Source: Geomonas azotofigens (GTDB lineage: Bacteria > Desulfobacterota > Desulfuromonadia > Geobacterales > Geobacteraceae). Taken from it: a stretch of 64,000 nt of DNA. The notes under the pieces are model-generated. The model saw only the letters and a program-made list of their open reading frames with translations. It was not told the origin of the DNA and ran no database searches. Positions 9,273 through 16,516 of the stretch are shown here, piece by piece (positions within the stretch are counted from its first letter, which is position 1; every line of letters starts with the position of its first letter). The translations under genes and the position numbers were made by a program. The stretch is from positions 372,001 to 436,000 of the forward strand of contig NZ_JAHLME010000002.1 in assembly GCF_018919395.1 (NCBI RefSeq), written 5' to 3'.

Positions 9273-10283
9273 ATGAACCTGAAAGCCTGTTTTAAAAGCT
9301 TGGTCATGGCCGCAGCCCTTGCCCTGCCCGTGACCGCATTTGCCGCACCCGCACCCATCGTCATCAAGTTCAGCCACGTCGTCGCCCAGCATACACCCAA
9401 AGGGCAGGCCGCCGACTACTTCAAGAAACTGGCCGAGGAGCGCACCAAGGGGCGCGTGAAGGTAGAGGTCTACCCGAACAGCCAGCTCTACAAGGACAAG
9501 GAGGAGATGGAGGCCCTGCAGCTGGGCGCCGTGCAGATGCTCGCGCCGTCGCTGGCCAAGTTCGCTCCGCTGGGTGTGAAAGAGTTCGAGGTCTTCGACC
9601 TCCCCTTCATCTTCGACAACTACCAGGAACTGCACAAGGTTACCCAGGGGCCGGTGGGAGCGAAGCTCTTGAAGAAACTGGAGCCCAAGGGTATCCTCGG
9701 CCTGGCCTACTGGGATAACGGCTTCAAGGTGATGAGCGCCAACAAGCCCATCAAGAGCGTCGCCGACTTCAGGGGGCAGAAGATGCGCATCCAGTCCTCC
9801 AAGGTGCTCGATTCCGAGATGCGTTCCGCAGGCGCAATCCCGCAGGTGCTCGCCTTCTCCGAGGTGTACCAGGCGCTGCAGACCGGCGTCGTCGACGGCA
9901 CCGAGAATCCCCCCTCCAACCTCTACACCCAGAAGATGCACGAGGTGCAAAAGTACGTCACCCTCTCCGACCACGGCTACCTGGGCTACGCGGTCATCGT
10001 CAACAAGAAGTTCTGGATGGGCCTGCCGGCCGACATCCGCACCATCCTGGAAGGGTGCATGAAGGACGCGACCAAGTACGCCAACGACGTGGCCAAGAAG
10101 GACAACGAGGAGGCTCTTGCCGCCGTCAAGAAGTCCGGCCGCAGCCAGCTGATCTCCCTGACCCCGCAGGAGCGCGCCGCCTGGAAGAAGACGATGGACA
10201 AGGCGCACAAGGAGAACATGGGGCGCATCGGTGCCGACATCGTCAAGGAAGTCTACGCCGCCACCGGTTACAGCGCGAACTAA
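9273..10283 (+). CDS. dctP: TRAP transporter substrate-binding protein DctP
   Basis: A 336-residue periplasmic binding protein of the DctP family. Residues 1-24 form a signal peptide ending in AFAAPAP. The mature protein starts IVIKFSHVVAQHTPKGQAA, the typical family opening, and has GAVQMLAPSLAKFAPL, RGQKMRIQSS (the conserved arginine that binds the ligand carboxylate) and GVVDGTENPPSN. It captures an organic acid and delivers it to DctQ/DctM. AAGGAGGAG precedes the ATG. It is the first gene of a sigma-54-controlled operon. The exact ligand cannot be read from sequence; C4-dicarboxylates are most likely given the kinase/regulator pair. Confidence 0.95.
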   Translation: MNLKACFKSLVMAAALALPVTAFAAPAPIVIKFSHVVAQHTPKGQAADYFKKLAEERTKGRVKVEVYPNSQLYKDKEEMEALQLGAVQMLAPSLAKFAPLGVKEFEVFDLPFIFDNYQELHKVTQGPVGAKLLKKLEPKGILGLAYWDNGFKVMSANKPIKSVADFRGQKMRIQSSKVLDSEMRSAGAIPQVLAFSEVYQALQTGVVDGTENPPSNLYTQKMHEVQKYVTLSDHGYLGYAVIVNKKFWMGLPADIRTILEGCMKDATKYANDVAKKDNEEALAAVKKSGRSQLISLTPQERAAWKKTMDKAHKENMGRIGADIVKEVYAATGYSAN

Positions 10284-10305
10284 CCTCTACCGACCTGTAC
10301 GTCAC

Positions 10306-10330
10306 GGCCGCCGCGGGCTTCGCGGCGGCC
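10306..10330 (+). promoter_or_regulatory. GC hairpin between dctP and dctQ
   Basis: GGCCGCCGCG and CGCGGCGGCC pair perfectly over 10 bp around a 5-base loop, 22 bp after the dctP stop. There is no T-tract. Such intercistronic hairpins commonly stabilise the upstream message, giving more binding protein than membrane subunit; that role is inferred. Confidence 0.6.
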
Positions 10331-10358
10331 GTTCAACGAGTTCCAGGAGAAGCCCATC

Positions 10359-11033
10359 ATGATGAAGTATCTTGACCATCTTGAGGAAATCATCATCACC
10401 TTCCTCATCGGCGCCGCCACGGTGATCATCGCCCTGGCCGTCGGCCATCGCTATCTGTCCGGCCTCCCCATCCCGGGGCTGCAGGACTGGCTGCTTGCCA
10501 TTAACATGAGCTGGGCGCAGGAGCTCTGCATCTACATGTTCGTCTGGATGGCCAAGTTCGGCGCCGCGTACGGCGTCCGTAGCGGCATCCACGTCGGCGT
10601 CGACGTCCTGGTCACCCGCATGCCCGATTCCTGGCGCAAGGTGACCGTCATCATCGCCATCCTGGGCGGCGCGCTCTTCACCGGCCTCATCGGCACCCTG
10701 GGCGCCAAATTCGTCTGGGAGAACGGCCTGCACTACGCCCTGTTCAACAAGCTGGGCATGAACGTCACCGAGCTGATCGAGGGCCCCACCACCCCCGACC
10801 TCGAGTGGCCGACCTGGATCGTCTACTCCGCGGTGCCGCTCGGCTCCTACCTGATGTGCTTCCGCTTCCTCCAGGTCGGCTTCGCCTTCCTGCGCACCGG
10901 CGAACTGCCGCACCACGACCACGCCCACGTCGACGGCATCGACGAGATCGGCTCGCTGGACGCCACGGACGCACTGGAGGAGTACGAGCAGCACAAGTTC
11001 AACCACAAGGACGCGCAGGGGGGTGTGAAATGA
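10359..11033 (+). CDS. dctQ: TRAP transporter small permease DctQ
   Basis: A 224-residue small membrane subunit with four hydrophobic spans (about 13-32, 60-80, 98-118, 150-172), including SWAQELCIYMFVWMAKFGAAYG, which fits the DctQ family pattern of W-x-E-E in the second span (here WAQEL). A longer acidic C-terminal tail (HHDHAHVDGIDEIG onward) exceeds most DctQ proteins. The start is the first of two adjacent ATGs behind CCAGGAGA. The TGA overlaps the dctM ATG (ATGA), showing translational coupling. Confidence 0.92.
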   Translation: MMKYLDHLEEIIITFLIGAATVIIALAVGHRYLSGLPIPGLQDWLLAINMSWAQELCIYMFVWMAKFGAAYGVRSGIHVGVDVLVTRMPDSWRKVTVIIAILGGALFTGLIGTLGAKFVWENGLHYALFNKLGMNVTELIEGPTTPDLEWPTWIVYSAVPLGSYLMCFRFLQVGFAFLRTGELPHHDHAHVDGIDEIGSLDATDALEEYEQHKFNHKDAQGGVK

Positions 11034-12409
11034 GTACTGCAGTAGCTGGCTGGGAACAGTTTTCCAAGAAAAAGGCGGCCACCTGGCTCCTGTGCATCGC
11101 CGTCGTCCTTGGAGCGATAGCCACCCTCGGCAGCACCGGCATCGTCTTCGCGCTCTTGCTGGCGCTCATGCTGACCGGCATGCCCATCTCCATCGCCCTG
11201 GGCCTTACCGTCCTCACTTTCCTGTTCTTCTTCTCGGAGGTCCCCACCGAGGCGGTGGCCATGAAGCTCTTCACCGGCATCGAGAAGTTCGAGATCATGG
11301 CGATCCCGTTCTTCATCCTGGCCGGCAACTTCCTGACCCACGGCGGCGTCGCCAAGAGGATGATCAACTTCGCCACCTCCATGGTCGGCCACTGGCACGG
11401 CGGTCTGGCGCTCGCCGGCGTCATGGCCTGCGCCCTGTTCGCCGCGGTCTCCGGTTCGAGCCCCGCGACGGTTGTCGCCATCGGCTCCATCATGATGCCC
11501 GCCATGGTGCGCGCCGGCTACCCCAAGCGTTTCGGCGCCGGCGTCATCACCACCTCGGGCTCGTTGGGCATCCTGATCCCCCCGTCCATCCCGATGGTCG
11601 TCTACTGCGTCGCCACCAACTCCTCGGTCGGCGCGCTCTTCATGGGCGGGGTCATCCCGGGCCTCATGCTCGCCTCGCTGCTCGGCCTCGTGGCCTGGTG
11701 GCGGGCGAAGCAGGGCAACATGCCCCGCATGAAGAAGGCGACCTGGGGCGAGCGGGCCAAGGCGTTCCGCGACAGCATCTGGGGCCTGTTCCTGATCGTC
11801 ATCGTTTTGGGCGGGATCTACTCCGGCATGTTCACCCCGACCGAGGCCGCGGCCATGAGCGCGGTCTACGCCTTTGTCATCGCCGTCTTCGTCTACCGCG
11901 ACGTGCCGTTCGCGAAGGTACCCAAGGTGTTGCTCGACTCGGCCAGCATGTCGGCGATGCTTTTGTACATCATCACCAACGCGGTGCTCTTCTCCTTCCT
12001 GATGACGCACGAGAACATCCCGCAGCTCATGGCGGACTGGATCCTCGGCCACAACCTGGGCGTGGTCTCCTTCCTCCTGGTCACCAACGTGCTGCTGCTT
12101 CTGGCCGGCAACGTGATGGAGCCCTCCTCCATCATCCTGATCCTCGCCCCGATCCTGTACCCGGTCGCCATGAAGCTCGGCATCGACCCGGTGCACTTCG
12201 GCGTGCTGATCACGGTCAACATGGAGGTCGGCATGTGCCACCCGCCGGTGGGCCTGAACCTCTACGTTGCCAGCGGCATCACCAAGATGGGAATATCGGA
12301 GCTCACCGTCGCCGTCTGGCCCTGGCTCCTGGCCATGCTCGGCTTCATGCTGCTCGTCACCTACGTGCCGATCATCTCGCTCTGGCTGCCGCGCGCGCTC
12401 GGCTACTAG
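11030..12409 (+). CDS. dctM: TRAP transporter large permease DctM
   Basis: A 459-residue large permease of the DctM family, sodium-driven, with about 12 hydrophobic segments. Signatures are LMLTGMPISIALGL, IPFFILAGNFLTHGGVAKRMI, VSGSSPATVVAIGSIMMPAM, GILIPPSIPMVVY and MFTPTEAAAMSAVYAF near the middle, and MCHPPVGLNLYVASGI at the end. An N-terminal extension of about 25 residues precedes the first span. The chosen start overlaps the dctQ stop by four bases. A strong terminator follows 28 bp after the stop, closing the operon. Confidence 0.95.
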   Translation: MSTAVAGWEQFSKKKAATWLLCIAVVLGAIATLGSTGIVFALLLALMLTGMPISIALGLTVLTFLFFFSEVPTEAVAMKLFTGIEKFEIMAIPFFILAGNFLTHGGVAKRMINFATSMVGHWHGGLALAGVMACALFAAVSGSSPATVVAIGSIMMPAMVRAGYPKRFGAGVITTSGSLGILIPPSIPMVVYCVATNSSVGALFMGGVIPGLMLASLLGLVAWWRAKQGNMPRMKKATWGERAKAFRDSIWGLFLIVIVLGGIYSGMFTPTEAAAMSAVYAFVIAVFVYRDVPFAKVPKVLLDSASMSAMLLYIITNAVLFSFLMTHENIPQLMADWILGHNLGVVSFLLVTNVLLLLAGNVMEPSSIILILAPILYPVAMKLGIDPVHFGVLITVNMEVGMCHPPVGLNLYVASGITKMGISELTVAVWPWLLAMLGFMLLVTYVPIISLWLPRALGY

Positions 12410-12436
12410 CCGGTCACGTTTAGCAGGTGCAGCAAC

Positions 12437-12469
12437 AAAAAGGGCCTGTCCATCGGACAGGCCCTTTTT
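12437..12469 (+). terminator. Rho-independent terminator of dctPQM
   Basis: AAAAAGGGCCTGTCC, loop ATC, GGACAGGCCCTTTTT: a perfect 15-bp stem with A-tract and T-tract, usable in both directions. Confidence 0.95.
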
Positions 12470-12570
12470 CAACCACACCTATGACATGCACCCGAAAAAC
12501 CTTTACCCCCGGGAAGAGTTGCGCTATCAATGCCGAGTTCCCCTTAACGCCCGACTGAGGAAGCACACCT

Positions 12571-13854
12571 ATGATCCCCCTGCTGGTAGCAATATTCCTG
12601 GTCGCATACGCGGCCATCGCCCTTGAGCATCCGATCAGGATCAACAAGTCGTCATCGGCTCTTTTGGGCGCAGGCCTTCTTTGGTCGGTGTACGCCCTTC
12701 TCGGTCCGGAAAGCCACGTGGTCGTGCATCAGTTGAACGAGTCGCTGGCCGCGACGGCGCAGATCGTCTTTTTTCTGATCGGGGCCATGACCATAGTGGA
12801 AGTCATCGACGCGCATAACGGCTTCGAGGTGATCACCACCCACATCAAAACCAGCAAGCTCTCCTCGCTTATGTGGCTGGTCGGATTCGTTACGTTCTTC
12901 CTGAGTTCCGTCCTTGACAACCTCACCACGACCATCGTCATGATTTCGCTGATGAAGAAGCTCCTCGACCGCCATGAAGACCGGCTCTTCTTTGCCGGCC
13001 TCATCGTCATCGCTGCCAATGCCGGCGGCGCCTGGACCCCCATCGGCGACGTGACCACCACCATGCTCTGGATCGGCGGACAGATCACCACGCTGCAGAT
13101 CATGAAAGGCGTGCTCGCCCCCGCCCTGGTGAATCTCCTGCTGCCGCTGGCCGTCGTTGCCTACCAGCTCAGGGGGCGCGAGGTGGTGGCCCCGGTGCGC
13201 CTGGACAACGGTGACCTGCCCCAGTCTACCCTGTTCGAGCGCAACCTCATGTTCTTTCTCGGCATCGGCATCCTGGTGAGCGTTCCTATCTTCAAGACCG
13301 TGACCCACCTCCCGCCTTTCATGGGAATCCTGCTCGGGCTCGGCCTGCTCTGGCTCGCCGGTGACCTGGTGCACCGCAACAAGGAGGAGATGGACAAGCG
13401 GCACTTCACCCTCGCCCATGCCTTGGAGAAGATCGACATGAGCTCCATCGTCTTCTTCATCGGCATACTGCTCGCGGTGGCCACCCTTGAGCACACGCAC
13501 ATCCTGGCGGCGATCGCCACCTGGCTGGACCGCGCCGTCGGTCGCCTCGACCTGATCGTGACGCTTATCGGCCTGGTGAGCGCTATCGTGGACAACGTAC
13601 CGCTGGTCGCAGCAAGCATGGGAATGTACGACCTGGCGCAGCACCCGGCGGACAGCTTCCTCTGGGAATTCATGGCCTACTGCGCTGGAACCGGAGGCTC
13701 CATCCTGGTAATCGGCTCGGCCGCTGGGGTCGCGGCCATGGGGCTCGAGAAGCTGCATTTCTTCTGGTACATGAAGCGGATCAGCGGCTTGGCTCTCCTC
13801 GGCTACTTCGGCGGCATAGCAGTTTACCTGCTGCAGGCCAGGCTTTTCGGCTGA
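12571..13854 (+). CDS. nhaD: Na+/H+ antiporter NhaD
   Basis: A 427-residue NhaD-type sodium/proton antiporter of the ion transporter superfamily, with 11-12 hydrophobic segments. The characteristic motifs are SSVLDNLTTTIVM in the first half and SAIVDNVPLVAASMGM in the second, the paired D-N-x-T/P ion-site segments, together with GGAWTPIGDVTTTMLWI. It opens MIPLLVAIFLVAYAAIALEH as expected of the family. The ATG follows GACTGAGGAAGCACACCT, a weak ribosome site. It stands alone between the dct terminator and a convergent gene, and would export Na+ and acidify the cytoplasm. Confidence 0.93.
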   Translation: MIPLLVAIFLVAYAAIALEHPIRINKSSSALLGAGLLWSVYALLGPESHVVVHQLNESLAATAQIVFFLIGAMTIVEVIDAHNGFEVITTHIKTSKLSSLMWLVGFVTFFLSSVLDNLTTTIVMISLMKKLLDRHEDRLFFAGLIVIAANAGGAWTPIGDVTTTMLWIGGQITTLQIMKGVLAPALVNLLLPLAVVAYQLRGREVVAPVRLDNGDLPQSTLFERNLMFFLGIGILVSVPIFKTVTHLPPFMGILLGLGLLWLAGDLVHRNKEEMDKRHFTLAHALEKIDMSSIVFFIGILLAVATLEHTHILAAIATWLDRAVGRLDLIVTLIGLVSAIVDNVPLVAASMGMYDLAQHPADSFLWEFMAYCAGTGGSILVIGSAAGVAAMGLEKLHFFWYMKRISGLALLGYFGGIAVYLLQARLFG

Positions 13855-13954
13855 CCCCACGGCTGCTGTTGCGGCACCCCACCGCTCCCGTATCATCCCC
13901 CACCGGTTTGCGAAGGTCTGCCCGGGTCTGTCTGGATTTTCCTGGATCGCGCGC

Positions 13955-14515
13955 CTACCAGGCCCGGAACAACCCCGAGTCGATATGGACGAAGCCGGAC
14001 TGGGGATAGTAGCCGACCCCTCCGGCGGCGAGGGCGAGGGCGGTGTGCCTGATCCGGTCGAGACCTATCCTCGGGATGGCGAGGTCGATGGCCATTCCCT
14101 TCATGTGCAGGCTGTCCTTGGCCACCCCCGCCGACCTGCTGCGCAGACGGGCGTTGTACTCGGGCGAGCGGTAGCCGGAGATGATGTGGATTTCGTTGCC
14201 ACCGCCCAGGCTGTTGTCGAGCCGATTCAGGTACTCGAGCACGCGGAGGTCCATGGCGGTCGTTTCGTTGGTATGGTGACAGCGGAAGATCCAGTTGAGG
14301 GCCTGGAGGGCGTCGTCGCAGTATTCGCCGAGGCCGTTGCGGTAGGTGACGGTGAGCCTTTCCTTGCAGTTGACGTTGTAGAGGGAGAGCTTCCCCTCCG
14401 GGACCCCGCCCCCTTCCATGAATTTCGCGAACGCCGATTTCGCCCCCACAAGGGTGGCTGCGAAAAAAGCTGAGGACTTAAGAAACATCCTGCGGCACAA
14501 CATTGTGTCTTTCAC
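13955..14515 (-). CDS. Tat-exported DUF882 / peptidase M15-like protein
   Basis: A 186-residue protein of the DUF882 (YcbK, peptidase_M15_2) family. The N-terminus CRRMFLKSSAFFAATLVGAKSAFA is a twin-arginine-type signal. The M15 fold motifs are IISGYRSPEYNARLR, SLHMKGMAIDLAIP (zinc ligands His and Asp) and GGVGYYPQSGFVHIDSG (zinc-binding His), so metal ligands are intact. The family is linked to peptidoglycan DD/LD-peptidase activity or cell-wall remodelling. The GTG at 14515 follows GGAGTTTAT; an ATG four codons in is an alternative. It is convergent with nhaD. Confidence 0.87.
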   Translation of the reverse strand: MKDTMLCRRMFLKSSAFFAATLVGAKSAFAKFMEGGGVPEGKLSLYNVNCKERLTVTYRNGLGEYCDDALQALNWIFRCHHTNETTAMDLRVLEYLNRLDNSLGGGNEIHIISGYRSPEYNARLRSRSAGVAKDSLHMKGMAIDLAIPRIGLDRIRHTALALAAGGVGYYPQSGFVHIDSGLFRAW

Positions 14516-14688
14516 ATAAACTCCTATAAATCAGAGAGTTAGCGCATGCCGGCGCTATCCCTTGCTACCACAAAGCCTCCCTTCCTGTCAACCGTGCCAT
14601 GCCCGAACCGGCTCTTTAACTTGCTAATGTGCCTTTGTATGTTTTCCTCTCTTGGTCGGCACCCACTCCCCAAACAGGGGGCCAGGCC

Positions 14689-15000
14689 ATGAAGATCCCG
14701 TATGCCACCAAGACCACGGCGCTCCTCTCGGGGATGACCCTCGCACTCATGCTCTCCACCGGCGAGTACCTCACCGGCCCGGTCAGCGCCCTCTGCACCA
14801 TAACCGGCGCCATCTGGTTTCCGGTCTCCATCGCCGTTTTCGTCCATGGCAAGCAGACCATCGAATACAAGATCCAGTCGCTGCGCGGCGAGCGTCCCTA
14901 CATCGACATCCCCAAGGACATCACCCCGCGGGCGCTGATCTGGTTCTCCTCGACGCTGGCCACCGCCTGGATCCTCAGCCTATTCTACCAGCACCCCTGA
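14689..15000 (+). CDS. Small membrane protein of unknown function
   Basis: A 103-residue protein I do not recognise. Three hydrophobic segments are visible: 9-26 (TALLSGMTLALMLSTG), 33-51 (SALCTITGAIWFPVSIAVF) and 83-98 (LIWFSSTLATAWILSLF), with a basic loop QTIEYKIQSLRGERPYIDI between the second and third. The start ATG at 14689 is preceded by CAGGGGGCCAGGCC; an upstream in-frame start at 14629 lacks a ribosome site. A terminator follows at once. It stands alone between divergent and convergent neighbours. Confidence 0.65.
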   Translation: MKIPYATKTTALLSGMTLALMLSTGEYLTGPVSALCTITGAIWFPVSIAVFVHGKQTIEYKIQSLRGERPYIDIPKDITPRALIWFSSTLATAWILSLFYQHP

Positions 15001-15007
15001 ACGCGAA

Positions 15008-15033
15008 AAGGGGAACTCGTGTGAGTTCCCCTT
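15008..15033. terminator. Bidirectional terminator between convergent genes
   Basis: AAGGGGAACTC, loop GTGT, GAGTTCCCCTT: a perfect 11-bp stem between a plus-strand and a minus-strand gene. It lacks a long T-run but is correctly placed for both. Confidence 0.8.
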
Positions 15034-15064
15034 CCCCTTGACTCTCCATATTCCTATTTTCGTC

Positions 15065-15760
15065 TCACAACTCGAAGGGCTGCTCCGAATCCGATTCCAG
15101 CGCCATCCGGATCGCCTTGATCATCTCGACCGGCGAGAACGGTTTCTGGATCAGGTGGAAATCCTCCTTCGCGTGCAGGTGATCCGGCCGGTAGCCGCTC
15201 ATAAAGACGGCCTTCGCCTTCGGATTCACCTTCTTGATCTCCTTGAAACAGCTGATGCCGTCCTTGCGCGGCATGACGACGTCCAGGACCACCAGGTGGA
15301 TGGGGCCGTTCTCCGTGTACTTCTCCAGGGCGTCCTGTCCGTCCTCGGCGGTGATCACCTTGTACCCGTAGCTGGCCAGAAAGTCGGACAGCATCTCGCG
15401 GAGCTGCTTCTCGTCATCGACGATCAGGATGGTCTCCGACCCCTGGTAACTGTTGTTGATCTTGTTCATCATGATCTCCATGCTACTGATCCAGTCGATC
15501 TTCGACCCCTCGGTCCTCAGTCGGTCAGGCGTGTTGATCTTCAGTATGAATTCCGTCTCGTAGATGATGCTGGAAGCGGAGGTATTGAGGGCACTGGCGA
15601 GGGCGAATATGGAAACGAGGCTCGGCTGCTGCTTCCCCCCTTCGATGTTGGAGATGAACTTGCGGTCCAGGCAACTGGACATGGACAGTTTGTCCTGGGA
15701 GAGGTTGCGCTCCCTTCTCAACCTGCGGATTACAATGCCAAAAGCTTCTTCAATAGTCAT
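15065..15760 (-). CDS. XRE helix-turn-helix protein with C-terminal receiver domain
   Basis: A 231-residue regulator with unusual domain order. Residues 5-65 are an XRE/Cro-type helix-turn-helix (VIRRLRRERNLSQDKLS, then FISNIEGGKQQPSLVSIFALASAL). Residues about 108-225 are a CheY-like receiver (ILIVDDEKQLREMLSDFL, phospho-acceptor in HLVVLDVVMPRKDG, FMSGY, IQKPF). Most response regulators put the receiver first. No kinase is adjacent, so the partner is unknown. The ATG at 15760 follows GGAGGGTGGTTA; an upstream start at 15820 would add 20 non-conserved residues. Confidence 0.88.
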   Translation of the reverse strand: MTIEEAFGIVIRRLRRERNLSQDKLSMSSCLDRKFISNIEGGKQQPSLVSIFALASALNTSASSIIYETEFILKINTPDRLRTEGSKIDWISSMEIMMNKINNSYQGSETILIVDDEKQLREMLSDFLASYGYKVITAEDGQDALEKYTENGPIHLVVLDVVMPRKDGISCFKEIKKVNPKAKAVFMSGYRPDHLHAKEDFHLIQKPFSPVEMIKAIRMALESDSEQPFEL

Positions 15761-16145
15761 TAACCACCCTCCACATGGGAAGCTTTTATAGCAAGTTTTC
15801 ATATAAATTGCTGTAGACAATTACCCCCACAAATTAGAGCCGGTTGTTAAGAAGTGCCCACCCGGTCCACGACAAGATGGACCTCCGCTCCCCCTCGACC
15901 CGTCAGATTCCCACCGCTCGGATCACAATGATCTAATGTACATAGCAAAAGCATAGTCGATTGGTCAAGCAATACCCTCAGTGTCACCGACACCATTCCT
16001 GTTCCACGATGGGGCGGACACGGCACGGGTATATCAAAAGTTATAGAGAATTATGCCCGGTTGTATATTCAATTCTATGAAACTAAAGCGTATCAATAGA
16101 TCATCTACAACCAGCGACAGTTCTTACGGGTTTCGGATGTGACAT
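15761..16145. other. Intergenic region without a recognised gene
   Basis: 385 bases between the divergent XRE-receiver and PilZ genes. The sequence is more AT-rich than the flanks, and both promoters should lie here. I see no convincing consensus promoter, terminator or RNA. Confidence 0.5.
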
Positions 16146-16460
16146 ATGAAAATCTTCGCTGAGAGAAACTCGGTACGTTTCAAAGGGGAGATCCCGCTGG
16201 AAGTCAAGCAGGGAACGGGTATCACCCGCGATTTCAGCTCGTGCGGCCTCTACTTCTTCACCGACCAGCAGGTCCTCGTGGGGGAATCCCTCGAACTGGT
16301 CATGCTGCTCGAACACCAAAACCAGACGCGAACGGTGAGGCTGCGCTGCCAGGCGGACGTGGTGCGGGTTGAAGCGGAGGCCGACCGTCTGGGCGTCGCC
16401 GTCGCCATCACGAGACACCTGGTGGACACGACGGCCAACGCCGCCATCGGCCACGGCTGA
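16146..16460 (+). CDS. PilZ domain protein
   Basis: A 104-residue single-domain PilZ protein, a likely cyclic-di-GMP receptor. The two halves of the ligand signature are present: an N-terminal arginine block (ERNSVRFKGEIPLEV, R-x3-R-like spacing) and DFSSCGLYFFTD, matching D/N-x-S-x-x-G. The remaining beta strands (LELVMLLEHQ, VRLRCQADVVRVE) fit the barrel. It lies just ahead of a large secreted PKD/HYR protein, so control of surface adhesion or biofilm is a plausible link, but nothing in the sequence proves it. The arginine block is not a textbook RxxxR, leaving binding uncertain. Confidence 0.8.
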   Translation: MKIFAERNSVRFKGEIPLEVKQGTGITRDFSSCGLYFFTDQQVLVGESLELVMLLEHQNQTRTVRLRCQADVVRVEAEADRLGVAVAITRHLVDTTANAAIGHG

Positions 16461-16516
16461 TCTGAGTATCGCTTTCAACACTTTGCTGTGATTCTAAACA
16501 GAAGGAGGACCAGGAG

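Noticed and set aside
10847..12478. 543-residue open frame antisense to dctM
   Set aside because: Shadow of GC-rich coding DNA; His/Asp/Glu-rich composition, no ribosome site, and dctM on the other strand is certain.
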